Origin: VHCN01 sp964589935
GTDB lineage: Bacteria; Verrucomicrobiota; Verrucomicrobiia; Limisphaerales; VHCN01
DNA length: 64,000 bases
Assembly: GCA_964589935.1 (NCBI GenBank)
Contig: CAZPVD010000001.1
Coordinates: 1,051,936 to 1,115,935, forward strand
Reading direction: 5' to 3'
Part shown: positions 17,819 to 24,998 of the stretch, one piece after another
How the letters are laid out: each line of letters opens with the position of its first letter
Numbering within the stretch: position 1 is the stretch's first letter
Notes under the pieces: model-generated
Told to the model about the DNA's origin: nothing
Databases searched by the model: none
Seen by the model: the letters and a program-made list of their open reading frames with translations, nothing else
Position numbers and translations under genes: made by a program

Positions 17819-19246
17819 ATGTGGGGCTATCATGCTCAAAACCACCTCGGAGGAAGTGTCGTCACTGCGCGTAATGTTCATTGCCTTGCCATCCTCGTTA
17901 TCCTCTTCTTTGCTCACATTTCATCGAGGGCAATGGCACAGGAGGAACTGCCCGGAATCTTTCAACTCAATTTCTACACAGAAGAATTCACAGATGGCGG
18001 CCCATTGCCGGATTACCGCAAAACGCACTCATTTCTCGAGTATGACTGCACGAATGCGGTAGCCACCCTGACCAACGTCGTGAGCTACGAAACGGGATGG
18101 ACGGCTGTTTATCATCAACTTTGGGACAGCAATGTCATCACTTGGCCAGCAGACACCAACGCAGATGAGGGATTCCTTGATGGAACATCAGTAGAGACGA
18201 TTTGGTATGTGGATTACACAAATGGTTGCGTAGTTTTTCCGGCGCATGCCGATTCAAGCACAAACACGATTACCGTTGGGCCGGGAATTTCCCGCCAAAC
18301 TTCATCCGGCAAGAAGGGCACCATCAATGGGCGGAAATACAACACCAAGATTAATTTCCTCACCCGAGGGCAGCCCGGTTCTAGCAATTCCTATGTTTAC
18401 CAGATTACTGTTGCTGCCTATGATACAAACAATACAAGGATTGATGGACCTAACATCACTGTCCTTGGCAAGACGCTTGACACAAATTGGACCGCGTATG
18501 TCGTGCTTTCCGACAATACAACAAATGATGCGACGCCAGCCATTACGGGGACATCGGATTATTATTACCAAGTTGGAGTTTCCAAAGTCAAAATTGATTT
18601 AACGTTCCGGAATAGCGGTTCGTTAACCCCGCGCGAGACAAATGGTGCAGGTTATCAGGCCGATCTTTGGGATAGCGTTGTGGCGGCAGTCGGGACGGAT
18701 AACCTCGGTAGCATGCTGCCACAGAACACGATGACATCAGGGACACCGGCTCAGGTTATTTTGCGACTAGCTGGTCAAGAAGAAATGGATGCTACGGTTC
18801 CGATTGGAGGTGTTTTTACCAACGGTTGGGCTTGGCATAGAGATGTTCAAGTTGAATTGTATAGCACTACGAACGGCATCAATTATCTACAATATGCAGA
18901 TTTTTCAAAATCATTTACCCAAAACGCTTTGAATCAAGGAGGCAATGACAATGGCGGAATTGCCAGGGACATAACTCCAGATATAAATGGATTGATAATA
19001 TCTTCGGACTCACCATCTATAGGAATGTCTGCAACGGATACATCCCCAATTGGAATAGTCTACAAGCTTAGATTTTACGCGCACGAGTGGTTGACGTGGA
19101 ATGGTGGTATAATTTCAGACGTTAAAAAGTGGCACTCTTTTGTTTCAATCAGAAAATATACAGATGGTGGCTGGGAATATTATGGGACTAATGAGATTGA
19201 TCTGACGCCAGACACGGACCCAGAGACACCCAGCCCTATTCCTTAA
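17819..19246 (+). CDS. secreted protein of unknown function
   Basis: About 475 residues from the ATG at 17819, preceded by a purine-rich 'GGAAAGGG'. The frame is open back to 17684, but that extension is unlikely. After a long polar leader there is a hydrophobic core and a signal-peptidase-like site ('LAILVILFFAHISSRAMAQ'). The mature part is Thr/Asn/Gly-rich and beta-strand-like, with no catalytic motif or known domain that I recognise. Base composition is clearly more AT-rich than the flanking genes, shared with the next gene, suggesting acquisition by transfer. Start choice is uncertain. Confidence 0.6.
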   Translation: MWGYHAQNHLGGSVVTARNVHCLAILVILFFAHISSRAMAQEELPGIFQLNFYTEEFTDGGPLPDYRKTHSFLEYDCTNAVATLTNVVSYETGWTAVYHQLWDSNVITWPADTNADEGFLDGTSVETIWYVDYTNGCVVFPAHADSSTNTITVGPGISRQTSSGKKGTINGRKYNTKINFLTRGQPGSSNSYVYQITVAAYDTNNTRIDGPNITVLGKTLDTNWTAYVVLSDNTTNDATPAITGTSDYYYQVGVSKVKIDLTFRNSGSLTPRETNGAGYQADLWDSVVAAVGTDNLGSMLPQNTMTSGTPAQVILRLAGQEEMDATVPIGGVFTNGWAWHRDVQVELYSTTNGINYLQYADFSKSFTQNALNQGGNDNGGIARDITPDINGLIISSDSPSIGMSATDTSPIGIVYKLRFYAHEWLTWNGGIISDVKKWHSFVSIRKYTDGGWEYYGTNEIDLTPDTDPETPSPIP

Positions 19247-19265
19247 TCGAGACACCCTTCAAGAT

Positions 19266-20009
19266 ATGAAAAGAATCTTTATTGCAACACTGTTTGCGGT
19301 ATTACTCTTAACTTGCTGGCTCGCTATTCGGAGCCGCAGAACAGACACCGAAAATAGTGCTTCTGTTTCTTTAGACAGATCAAAGGCCGTTTCGTCTGGT
19401 AATAACAGAGAGACGATCACTAAAGAGAATTTGTTTCCTTACATGCGCAGAAATGCTCGTGCCAAGACCGGCGAGAGTATGAATAGTGATCATTCAAATG
19501 CACTTGATACTGTCAGTGTTCCGTCTGAGAGTGGACATTTGAAGACAGTATCAAAAAGTAAATATGAAGCGAAACAACTGCAGAGCGAAGGGATATGGGA
19601 GTCAACTCGACGCCTAGACCAAGAGTTAGGCAGGAATCAGGTTATGCGTGAAAAAGAGAATTTCCTCTTACAGAAATCATCTCATCTTCAAACAGGAATG
19701 ACGATCTCACAGGTGATTGAATTACTCGGCGAACCTAATAAATTGTATGCACCTTACATAAAGACGAATGCTGAAAGCGGAATAACGCTTGCCGGCAGCA
19801 CACATCTCACCTTACAGCAGCAAGAGAAGGCAACAACCGATACTTTTTTTAAATACACACCTGATCTGAACGGAAGGACTTTTAACAAGCCCGATGAATA
19901 TTTTAAGGTTCTTACCTTGGGATTTGATACAAACCATACCCTTTTTTACATACTTTTGGAAATTCCTCACCCAACCGTTTGGGTTGAATATTCTACAGCG
20001 TCACTTTAA
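19266..20009 (+). CDS. membrane-anchored protein with BamE/SmpA-like motif
   Basis: 247 residues. N-terminal anchor 'MKRIFIATLFAVLLLTCWLA' followed by a polar linker. In the C-terminal half, 'LQTGMTISQVIELLGEPNKL' matches the 'G-M-T-x-x-Q-V-x-x-L-L-G-x-P' signature of the SmpA/OmlA (BamE) fold, a small beta-alpha module common in envelope proteins. The Cys in the hydrophobic segment is not a good lipobox. The gene is AT-rich like its upstream neighbour, 19 nt away, so both probably form one transferred unit. The function is unknown; only the fold is suggested. Confidence 0.6.
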   Translation: MKRIFIATLFAVLLLTCWLAIRSRRTDTENSASVSLDRSKAVSSGNNRETITKENLFPYMRRNARAKTGESMNSDHSNALDTVSVPSESGHLKTVSKSKYEAKQLQSEGIWESTRRLDQELGRNQVMREKENFLLQKSSHLQTGMTISQVIELLGEPNKLYAPYIKTNAESGITLAGSTHLTLQQQEKATTDTFFKYTPDLNGRTFNKPDEYFKVLTLGFDTNHTLFYILLEIPHPTVWVEYSTASL

Positions 20010-20045
20010 TTAACCAAAAAGGCAAATAAACCCAGTCAACACACC

Positions 20046-20417
20046 ATGGCATCACTCACCACCACGGAAGTGCTCGGCTTTTGCACGAGCGTCGGGCAGG
20101 CAATGGACACCCACAAGGCGCTCCTGTTGACCAAGAAACTGGACGTCGCCGACTGGATTACCGAGTTGGACGACGAGCGGAAAGCCGCCGCCAAGGCGGA
20201 CTCCGACCAGGAAAAGCTCAAGGCCGACTTGAAGAAGCAAACCGTGGACACCGACGCAGCGTTGAACGACGCCTACGACAGCGCCTCGACGAAGCTCGAC
20301 GCCATCATTGGCGCGGTGGGCAAGACCACCGATTTGGGCGTGCAACTGGCCCGGTTGCGCAGCGACATCCGCCGGGGACCGAACAACCCGCCCGCGCCAC
20401 CGCCTCCTAACCCATAA
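20046..20417 (+). CDS. small helical hypothetical protein
   Basis: 123 residues, highly charged and mostly helical, with an Ala/Asp/Lys-rich centre ('ERKAAAKADSDQEKLKADLK') and a Pro-rich end ('NNPPAPPPPNP'). No signal peptide or membrane segment. The GC-rich codon use returns to that of the chromosome. I do not recognise the family. It is followed by a hairpin (20436-20457) and then by the periodic repeat region. Confidence 0.55.
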   Translation: MASLTTTEVLGFCTSVGQAMDTHKALLLTKKLDVADWITELDDERKAAAKADSDQEKLKADLKKQTVDTDAALNDAYDSASTKLDAIIGAVGKTTDLGVQLARLRSDIRRGPNNPPAPPPPNP

Positions 20418-20435
20418 ATGGCTTGAATTCAATGA

Positions 20436-20457
20436 GATGCGTGTTTAGGGACGCATC
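20436..20457 (+). terminator. hairpin after small helical gene
   Basis: Perfect 7-bp stem GATGCGT / ACGCATC around an 8-nt loop, 18 nt after the gene stop at 20417. It has no long T run, so terminator function is only moderately likely. Confidence 0.4.
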
Positions 20458-20468
20458 TTGGCCTTCCG

Positions 20469-20662
20469 GGAGGCTGCCTTTTTGAAAAAGGCGGCCTCCT
20501 TTAGCTATAAGGGAGCTGCCGAGAGCCTTGGGGCGGCTGCCTTTTTCTTCCGGGCAGCCGCCTTTTTGTCTTGGGCAAGTGGCTTTTTCCGTCAGGCAAC
20601 GCCCCGACGATTAAAGGCAATCGCCTTTGAGCAAAGGGACACGGGCCAATCTGCGCTTCTCG
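20469..20662. repeat. degenerate ~21-nt tandem array with nested hairpins
   Basis: Units begin with GCC(T)n at 20476, 20494, 20518, 20539, 20560, 20582, 20601, 20623 and 20645, a spacing of 18-24 nt (mean about 21). The consensus is roughly GCCTTTTT-N4-GGGCAGCC. Adjacent units pair: 20469-20499 makes a long hairpin, and 20532-20541 with 20553-20562 forms a perfect 10-bp stem followed by TTTTT, which can act as a terminator. The array ends just before the phosphatase gene at 20700. Unit length varies, unlike a simple slippage satellite. A nominal plus-strand ORF across it is Ala/Phe-rich and is rejected. Confidence 0.65.
20532..20567 (+). terminator. strong terminator-like hairpin inside the array
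   Basis: Perfect stem GGCGGCTGCC / GGCAGCCGCC (20532-20541 with 20553-20562) followed by five T. It could end transcription from the upstream AT-rich gene pair and 20046 gene. It is built from two units of the 21-nt array. Confidence 0.6.
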
Positions 20663-20699
20663 GTTGTAGTCGTTTAACTTGGTTTGGTAGTTCGCTGAG

Positions 20700-21776
20700 A
20701 TGACCCGCTGCCTTCTCCTTCTCCTCATGCTCACCTTCCGCGCCCACGCGGTCGCGAACGCGATTCGCGACTCGGACGAACTCCTCTTCCTGCCCACCTT
20801 CGCGCGCGCGCGCGCCGACGGCGGCTGCGAGTTGAACGTCCACGGCTGGGTCTTCGAGCGCGAGCGGCATCCCGCGCTCATGGGCCTCTTCCGCCAGACG
20901 CTCGGCCTCGACGAGAAGAAGCTGACCGAGGCGGAACGGTTTGTGTTCGCGCGCCGCGCCGGCCAGTTCCTCGTGGACAACCATCGCGGGCGCCAAGTCG
21001 CCATCGAGATCGCCGGCGACCGCTTCACGCTGCCCGCGTCCGCGCCGAACGGCCACTTCAGCGCGACCCTTCACGTCGCCGCGACGAACCTGGCGAAATG
21101 GCGCGTGCTCGGCGCGCTGACGAACGGCGTGATTGCCTTCCGCGCCGTGCTGCCGGCGGGCGACGCGCGCGCGTTCACCGGCGGCGCGCTGCTCGCGGGC
21201 GAAACCGGCCTCACGTTCATCTCCGACATTGACGACACGATCAAGGTCACGGACGTGCGCGACCGGCGCGAGACGATCATGAACACCTTCTGCCGGCCGT
21301 TTCGCGCGGTGGACGGCATGGCCGACGCGTATCGCCGCTGGGCCACGCAGGACGGCGCGCAGTTCCACTACGTCTCGGCCAGCCCGTGGCAGCTCTGGCC
21401 GCCGCTGGCGGAGTTCGCGCGCACGAACGGCTTTCCCGCGGGCAGCTTTCACCTCAAGCTGTTTCGTTGGAAGGACGAGACGTTCCTGAACCTCTTCGAG
21501 TCGCCCACGCTTTACAAACCGGCGGTGATCGAGCTGCTGATGAAACAATTTCCGCAGCGGCGCTTTGTGTTCATCGGCGACTCCGGCGAGAAGGACCCGG
21601 AAATCTACGGCGCGCTCGCGCGGAAGCATCCGCAGCAAGTTGCGCGCATCTTCATCCGCAACGTGTCCGGCGAGGACGCCGCCGCGCCGCGCTACCGCAA
21701 GGCTTTCGACAAAGTGCCTCGCGAACTGTGGCAGGTTTTCAGCGATGCGGTGGAGTTGCCGCCGGCCATTCCATAG
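20700..21776 (+). CDS. App1-type phosphatidate phosphatase (DUF2183)
   Basis: 358 residues with a short signal-like N-terminus. The HAD-like catalytic motif 'FISDIDDTIKVTD' supplies the D-x-D-x-T nucleophile pair. It is followed by 'FHYVSASPWQLWPPLAEF' and 'RRFVFIGDSGEKDPEIYGAL', the conserved blocks of the App1 catalytic domain (PF09949 family). In yeast, App1 is a Mg2+-dependent phosphatidate phosphatase; bacterial members probably act on phospholipids. The family is certain, the substrate inferred. An MGDG-synthase-like gene 3 kb upstream also concerns diacylglycerol lipids, but the two are not in one operon. Confidence 0.85.
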   Translation: MTRCLLLLLMLTFRAHAVANAIRDSDELLFLPTFARARADGGCELNVHGWVFERERHPALMGLFRQTLGLDEKKLTEAERFVFARRAGQFLVDNHRGRQVAIEIAGDRFTLPASAPNGHFSATLHVAATNLAKWRVLGALTNGVIAFRAVLPAGDARAFTGGALLAGETGLTFISDIDDTIKVTDVRDRRETIMNTFCRPFRAVDGMADAYRRWATQDGAQFHYVSASPWQLWPPLAEFARTNGFPAGSFHLKLFRWKDETFLNLFESPTLYKPAVIELLMKQFPQRRFVFIGDSGEKDPEIYGALARKHPQQVARIFIRNVSGEDAAAPRYRKAFDKVPRELWQVFSDAVELPPAIP

Positions 21777-21796
21777 AGGTTTCCGATGTGGTCCAA

Positions 21797-21950
21797 CGGG
21801 GGCACCCTCGCAAGCTCTCTGGGTGGGTCAGGCAACCTTGCTGGGTGGGGCAAGAAGGCCGTTTAGGTGAGGCAAATGGGGCCTTTCAGCCGGGCTTGGA
21901 CCGTATTTGGGGTCGTTTTGGCGGGGATCAGGGCTTGCCCTCGCGCACCA
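21797..21950. repeat. degenerate 22-nt periodic intergenic repeat
   Basis: Read in 22-nt steps from 21819 the sequence gives CTGGGTGGGTCAGGCAA.., CTGGGTGGGGCAAGAAG.., TTAGGTGAGGCAAATGG.., TTCAGCCGGGCTTGGAC.. The first three or four units align well (GGGTG, then GGCAA, then GGCC); later units decay. It fills the gap between the phosphatase and the SDR gene. GGCAA followed by a GCC/GGCC half recurs in the array at 20.5 kb, so the two may be one element class. Confidence 0.4.
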
Positions 21951-21969
21951 CGCGGGTAGGCTCGCGGGC

Positions 21970-22737
21970 ATGTTCAGCTTGAAGGACAAGATCGCGCTCG
22001 TGACGGGCGCGGGATCGGGCATCGGCGCGAGCATCGCGGATGTGTTCGCCGCGGCGGGGGCCTTCGTCTATGTCACGGATCGCGAGGCGCAGGCGGGCGC
22101 GGAGACGGTGGCGCGCCTGCGCGCGGCGGGCGGCCAGGGGGAGTTCCTCGCGCTGGACGTGACGAGTGAGGCGCAGTGCGAGGCGGTGGGCCGCGCCGTG
22201 CGGGAGCGCTTCGGCAGGCTCGACGTGCTGGTCAACAACGCGGGCATCGGGCACGTGGGGACGGCGTTGACGACGACGGGCGCGGATATGGACCGGCTTT
22301 ACGCGGTGAATGTGCGCGGGGCCTTCAACGTGACGAAGGTGTTCATCGCGGGCATGGTGGAGCGCAAGCGCGGGTGCATCATCAATCTAGCGTCCATCGG
22401 CGCGGTCGTCGGCGTGCGCGACCGGCTGGCCTATTGCACGAGCAAGTTCGCCGTCGCGGGCATGACCAAGGCGATGGCGCTGGATCACGCGCTGGACGGC
22501 GTGCGGGTGAACTGCATCTGCCCCGGCCGCGTGGAGACGCCTTTCGTGACGGGGTGGTTGAAGAAATACCCCGACCCTGAGAAGGCCTACCGGGATGCCT
22601 GCGCCACACAGGCGGTGGGGCGCATGGGCAGGCCGGATGAGATCGCGGCGGCGGCGCTGTATCTCGCGAGCGACGAGTCGGGGTTCGTCACGGGGGTGGA
22701 GTTCATCATAGACGGGGGCTTCAGCGCCGGGAAGTGA
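21970..22737 (+). CDS. short-chain dehydrogenase/reductase
   Basis: 255 residues from the ATG at 21970. Classical SDR: cofactor loop T-G-x-x-x-G-I-G ('VTGAGSGIGASIA', from residue 12), 'NNAGIGHVGTAL', catalytic Ser in 'NLASIGAVVG' and Y-x-x-x-K in 'AYCTSKFAVAGMT', ending in 'FIIDGGFSAGK'. The Asp after the second beta strand ('YVTDREAQ') suggests preference for NAD(H) over NADP(H). The reaction is NAD-dependent oxidation of an alcohol or reduction of a carbonyl. The substrate cannot be told: sugar, 3-ketoacyl and 2-keto-3-deoxy acids are all possible. Confidence 0.9.
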   Translation: MFSLKDKIALVTGAGSGIGASIADVFAAAGAFVYVTDREAQAGAETVARLRAAGGQGEFLALDVTSEAQCEAVGRAVRERFGRLDVLVNNAGIGHVGTALTTTGADMDRLYAVNVRGAFNVTKVFIAGMVERKRGCIINLASIGAVVGVRDRLAYCTSKFAVAGMTKAMALDHALDGVRVNCICPGRVETPFVTGWLKKYPDPEKAYRDACATQAVGRMGRPDEIAAAALYLASDESGFVTGVEFIIDGGFSAGK

Positions 22738-22881
22738 GGGCGGCGGGTGGGGCGTTGAGCGCGCGTGGGCGGGATGTGTTTCTTGAAGTGCTGCGAAACA
22801 AAACTTGCGCGGGTGTGTTGAATGTGGGAAAGCAACTGGAAACCAAACCGGAACGCACCACTACTCAAACAAAGAATTGTT

Positions 22882-23433
22882 ATGCGCACTCCCCCTGCCC
22901 TTACCCGCCGGCTCGCAATGATGCTGCCCGCAGCGGCGGCGTTGATGTTATTCACTGCAACAGGGGCCTTCGCCCAAGGCAAGCCGGCCGTCGGCAAGCC
23001 CGCGCCGGAAATCTCCGGCAAGGACATCGAGGGCAAACCGCTCGCGCTGTCGAGCTTCAAGGGGAAGGTCGTGATGCTGGATTTCTGGGGCGACTGGTGA
23101 GGCCCCTGCCGCGCCATGTATGGACATGAGCGGTCGCTCATGGACAAAATGAAAGGCAAGCCGTTCACCATCGTCGGCGTGAACAGCGACGACCCGCAGC
23201 GCGCAAAGGACGCGGTGCGCAAGAACAACCTCTCGTGGCCGTCCTTCGCGAACGACAGCGGCAAGGGCGGGCAAATCTCAAAAACGTGGAGCGTGGAAGG
23301 CTGGCCGACGCTCTATATCATTGATCACAAGGGAGTCATCCGTGAGAAATGGCTTGGCTCGCCCGGCGACGAAACCCTCGACAAGACTGTTGAGAAATAT
23401 GTGAAGGACGCCGAGGCGGAAGCGAAGAAGTAA
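22882..23433 (+). CDS. TlpA-like thioredoxin-fold selenoprotein (in-frame UGA = Sec73)
   Basis: 183 residues from the ATG at 22882 when the in-frame TGA at 23098-23100 is read as selenocysteine. Signal peptide 'LAMMLPAAAALMLFTATGAFA', then a redoxin/TlpA fold: 'VGKPAPEISGKDIEGKPLAL', 'GKVVMLDFWGDW', U73, 'GPCRAMY', cis-Pro region 'VEGWPTLYIIDHKGVI'. The active site is W-U-G-P-C instead of W-C-G-P-C: the UGA replaces exactly the nucleophilic Cys, while the resolving Cys76 stays. The frame after the UGA stays open with full family homology to the end. A hairpin (23125-23142) lies downstream of the UGA. With selA, selB, selC and selD in the window, Sec insertion is the best explanation; a nonsense pseudogene is the alternative. 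Likely a periplasmic thiol/selenol oxidoreductase. Confidence 0.85.
23125..23142 (+). promoter_or_regulatory. candidate SECIS hairpin of the thioredoxin-like selenoprotein
   Basis: Perfect 7-bp stem CATGAGC / GCTCATG with a GGTC loop that begins 31 nt after the UGA. Bacterial SECIS elements are stem-loops shortly downstream of the UGA with a G among the first two loop bases, which SelB binds. This one fits that description. Confidence 0.6.
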
Positions 23434-23480
23434 CGGCACGAATTTCCTTCCGTTCCTTGCATCATTGGCCGACGCCCAAA

Positions 23481-23570
23481 TCAGGACAGCAAGGACACGC
23501 CAATGAAAATGGCGAGCGCCAAGGCGATGGCAATGCCAATCACTATCAGAACTTTCAGCGTGGACTTCAT
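23481..23570 (-). CDS. possible 29-residue single-span membrane peptide
   Basis: Minus-strand ORF from an ATG at 23570 to a TGA at 23481: a short basic start 'MKSTLK' and then an unbroken hydrophobic helix 'VLIVIGIAIALALAIFIG' ending 'VSLLS'. This is the composition of small membrane peptides of one transmembrane helix. The Shine-Dalgarno sequence is weak and I know no homologue, so it is offered as a candidate in the gap between the selenoprotein and the DUF1015 gene. Confidence 0.35.
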   Translation of the reverse strand: MKSTLKVLIVIGIAIALALAIFIGVSLLS

Positions 23571-23747
23571 CGTGTTCGCAAACCAGCCCCGCGGCACTTC
23601 TCAAACAACAGCCCGACTTTTTTGCATCCCAGTGTGACTTCACGCTAACAAAGGCCACGGTCGGATGCAAGCGTTTGCATGATGGCAGTGACATCCGCTT
23701 TTGTCGTGCATCATTGCAGCCAGGTTTCTATCTTCGCCGCGCTTTTT

Positions 23748-24962
23748 ATGGCGACCATCAAACCCTTTGCCGCGCTGAGACCGAAACCCGAACTCGCCGC
23801 GCGCATTTGCGAACTGCCCTACGATGTCATGTCTTCCGACGAGGCTCGCACGCTCGCCGCGGGCAACCCGCTGAGTTTCCTGCGCGTGAGCAAGCCGGAG
23901 ATTGATCTGCCGCCCGGCACCGATCCCTACGCGCCTGAAGTTTACGCAAAAGGCCGCGAGAATTTTCAAAAGCTCATCGCAGCCGGCGCGCTGCGGCAGG
24001 ACTCGCAGCCGTGTTTCTATCTTTACCGCCAAATCATGGGCTCCCATTCGCAAACCGGGCTTGTCGCCGTCGCAAGGTGCGAGGAATACCAGCGCGGAAT
24101 CATCAAGAAACACGAACTCACCCGGCCCGACAAGGAAGACGACCGCGTGCGCCACATCGAGGCGCTGAATTCGCAGACCGGACCTGTGTTCCTCACGTAT
24201 CGCGCCGTCGCCGCGCTCGACGAACTTGCTACCAAGCGCAGCTCGTCAGTGCCGAACATTGATTTCACCGCGCCGGATGGCGTGCGCCACACGGCGTGGG
24301 TGCTGAGTGATGCGGCGGGCATCAGCGCCATCGAGAGCGGGTTCGCGCGCATCCCGTTCCTTTACATCGCCGACGGGCATCATCGCAGCGCAGCAGCGGC
24401 GCGCGTGTTTCAGTCCCGCAACGGCGCGGGCCACAGCGGCGGATTTCTCACCGTCATTTTCCCGCACAACCAGATGCAGATTCTGCCCTATAACCGCGTG
24501 TTGAAGGATCTGAACGGTCTCTCGCCGGAGCAACTGCTGGCGAAGCTCGACGCGGTATTCATCATCAAGGATGCAGGCGCGGCGAAACCTTTGCGCAAAC
24601 ATGAACTTGGCTTTTACCTCGGCGGCAAGTGGCGCACGCTAAATTTCCGTCCGCAGTTTGCCGCGACGAGCGACCCCATCGAAAAGCTCGACGTGACGTT
24701 GCTGCAAAAGTTCGTGCTCGCGCCGCTCTTCGGCATCGAAGACCAGCGCACGAGCAAGCGGATCAACTTCGTCGGTGGCATCCGCGGCACGGCGGAACTG
24801 GAGAAGCTCGTGAACAGCGGCGAATATGCGTGCGCGTTCTCGATGTTCCCAACAAGCATCGAGGACTTGATGACCATCGCGGACGCCGGCGGCATCATGC
24901 CGCCCAAGAGCACGTGGTTTGAGCCGAAGCTGCGCGACGCGATGTTCTGCCACATGCTGTGA
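23748..24962 (+). CDS. DUF1015 family protein
   Basis: 404 residues from the ATG at 23748; earlier in-frame ATGs at 23679 and 23682 add a leader unlike the family. It starts with the DUF1015 block 'MATIKPFAALRPKPELAA' and 'ICELPYDVMSSDEAR', and contains 'FYLYRQIMGSHSQTGLV', 'GIIKKHELTRPDKEDDRVRH' and 'FLYIADGHHRSAAAARVF', all diagnostic. The family is widespread and soluble; members are sometimes called SerC-associated or HTH-like, but the biochemical function is not established. The H-H-R and R-x-D-K-E-D-D motifs suggest a catalytic or phosphate-binding site. It stands alone, convergent with the MoxR operon. Confidence 0.88.
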   Translation: MATIKPFAALRPKPELAARICELPYDVMSSDEARTLAAGNPLSFLRVSKPEIDLPPGTDPYAPEVYAKGRENFQKLIAAGALRQDSQPCFYLYRQIMGSHSQTGLVAVARCEEYQRGIIKKHELTRPDKEDDRVRHIEALNSQTGPVFLTYRAVAALDELATKRSSSVPNIDFTAPDGVRHTAWVLSDAAGISAIESGFARIPFLYIADGHHRSAAAARVFQSRNGAGHSGGFLTVIFPHNQMQILPYNRVLKDLNGLSPEQLLAKLDAVFIIKDAGAAKPLRKHELGFYLGGKWRTLNFRPQFAATSDPIEKLDVTLLQKFVLAPLFGIEDQRTSKRINFVGGIRGTAELEKLVNSGEYACAFSMFPTSIEDLMTIADAGGIMPPKSTWFEPKLRDAMFCHML

Positions 24963-24998
24963 ATCCGCGGCAGCCGGCGTGAGTAGGCTGGCTCCCAT

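Noticed and set aside
20458..20703. 81-residue ORF in the hairpin region
   Set aside because: Its Ala/Phe repeats come from the periodic GC-rich/T-rich units; no RBS and no homology.
23098..23100. In-frame TGA of the thioredoxin-like gene read as a nonsense mutation
   Set aside because: It replaces exactly the redox Cys, downstream homology is intact, a hairpin follows, and the full Sec pathway is present. Sec insertion is the simpler explanation.
23457..23648. 63-residue plus-strand ORF after the selenoprotein
   Set aside because: Low-complexity basic sequence without start signal; the opposite strand gives a better membrane-peptide candidate.
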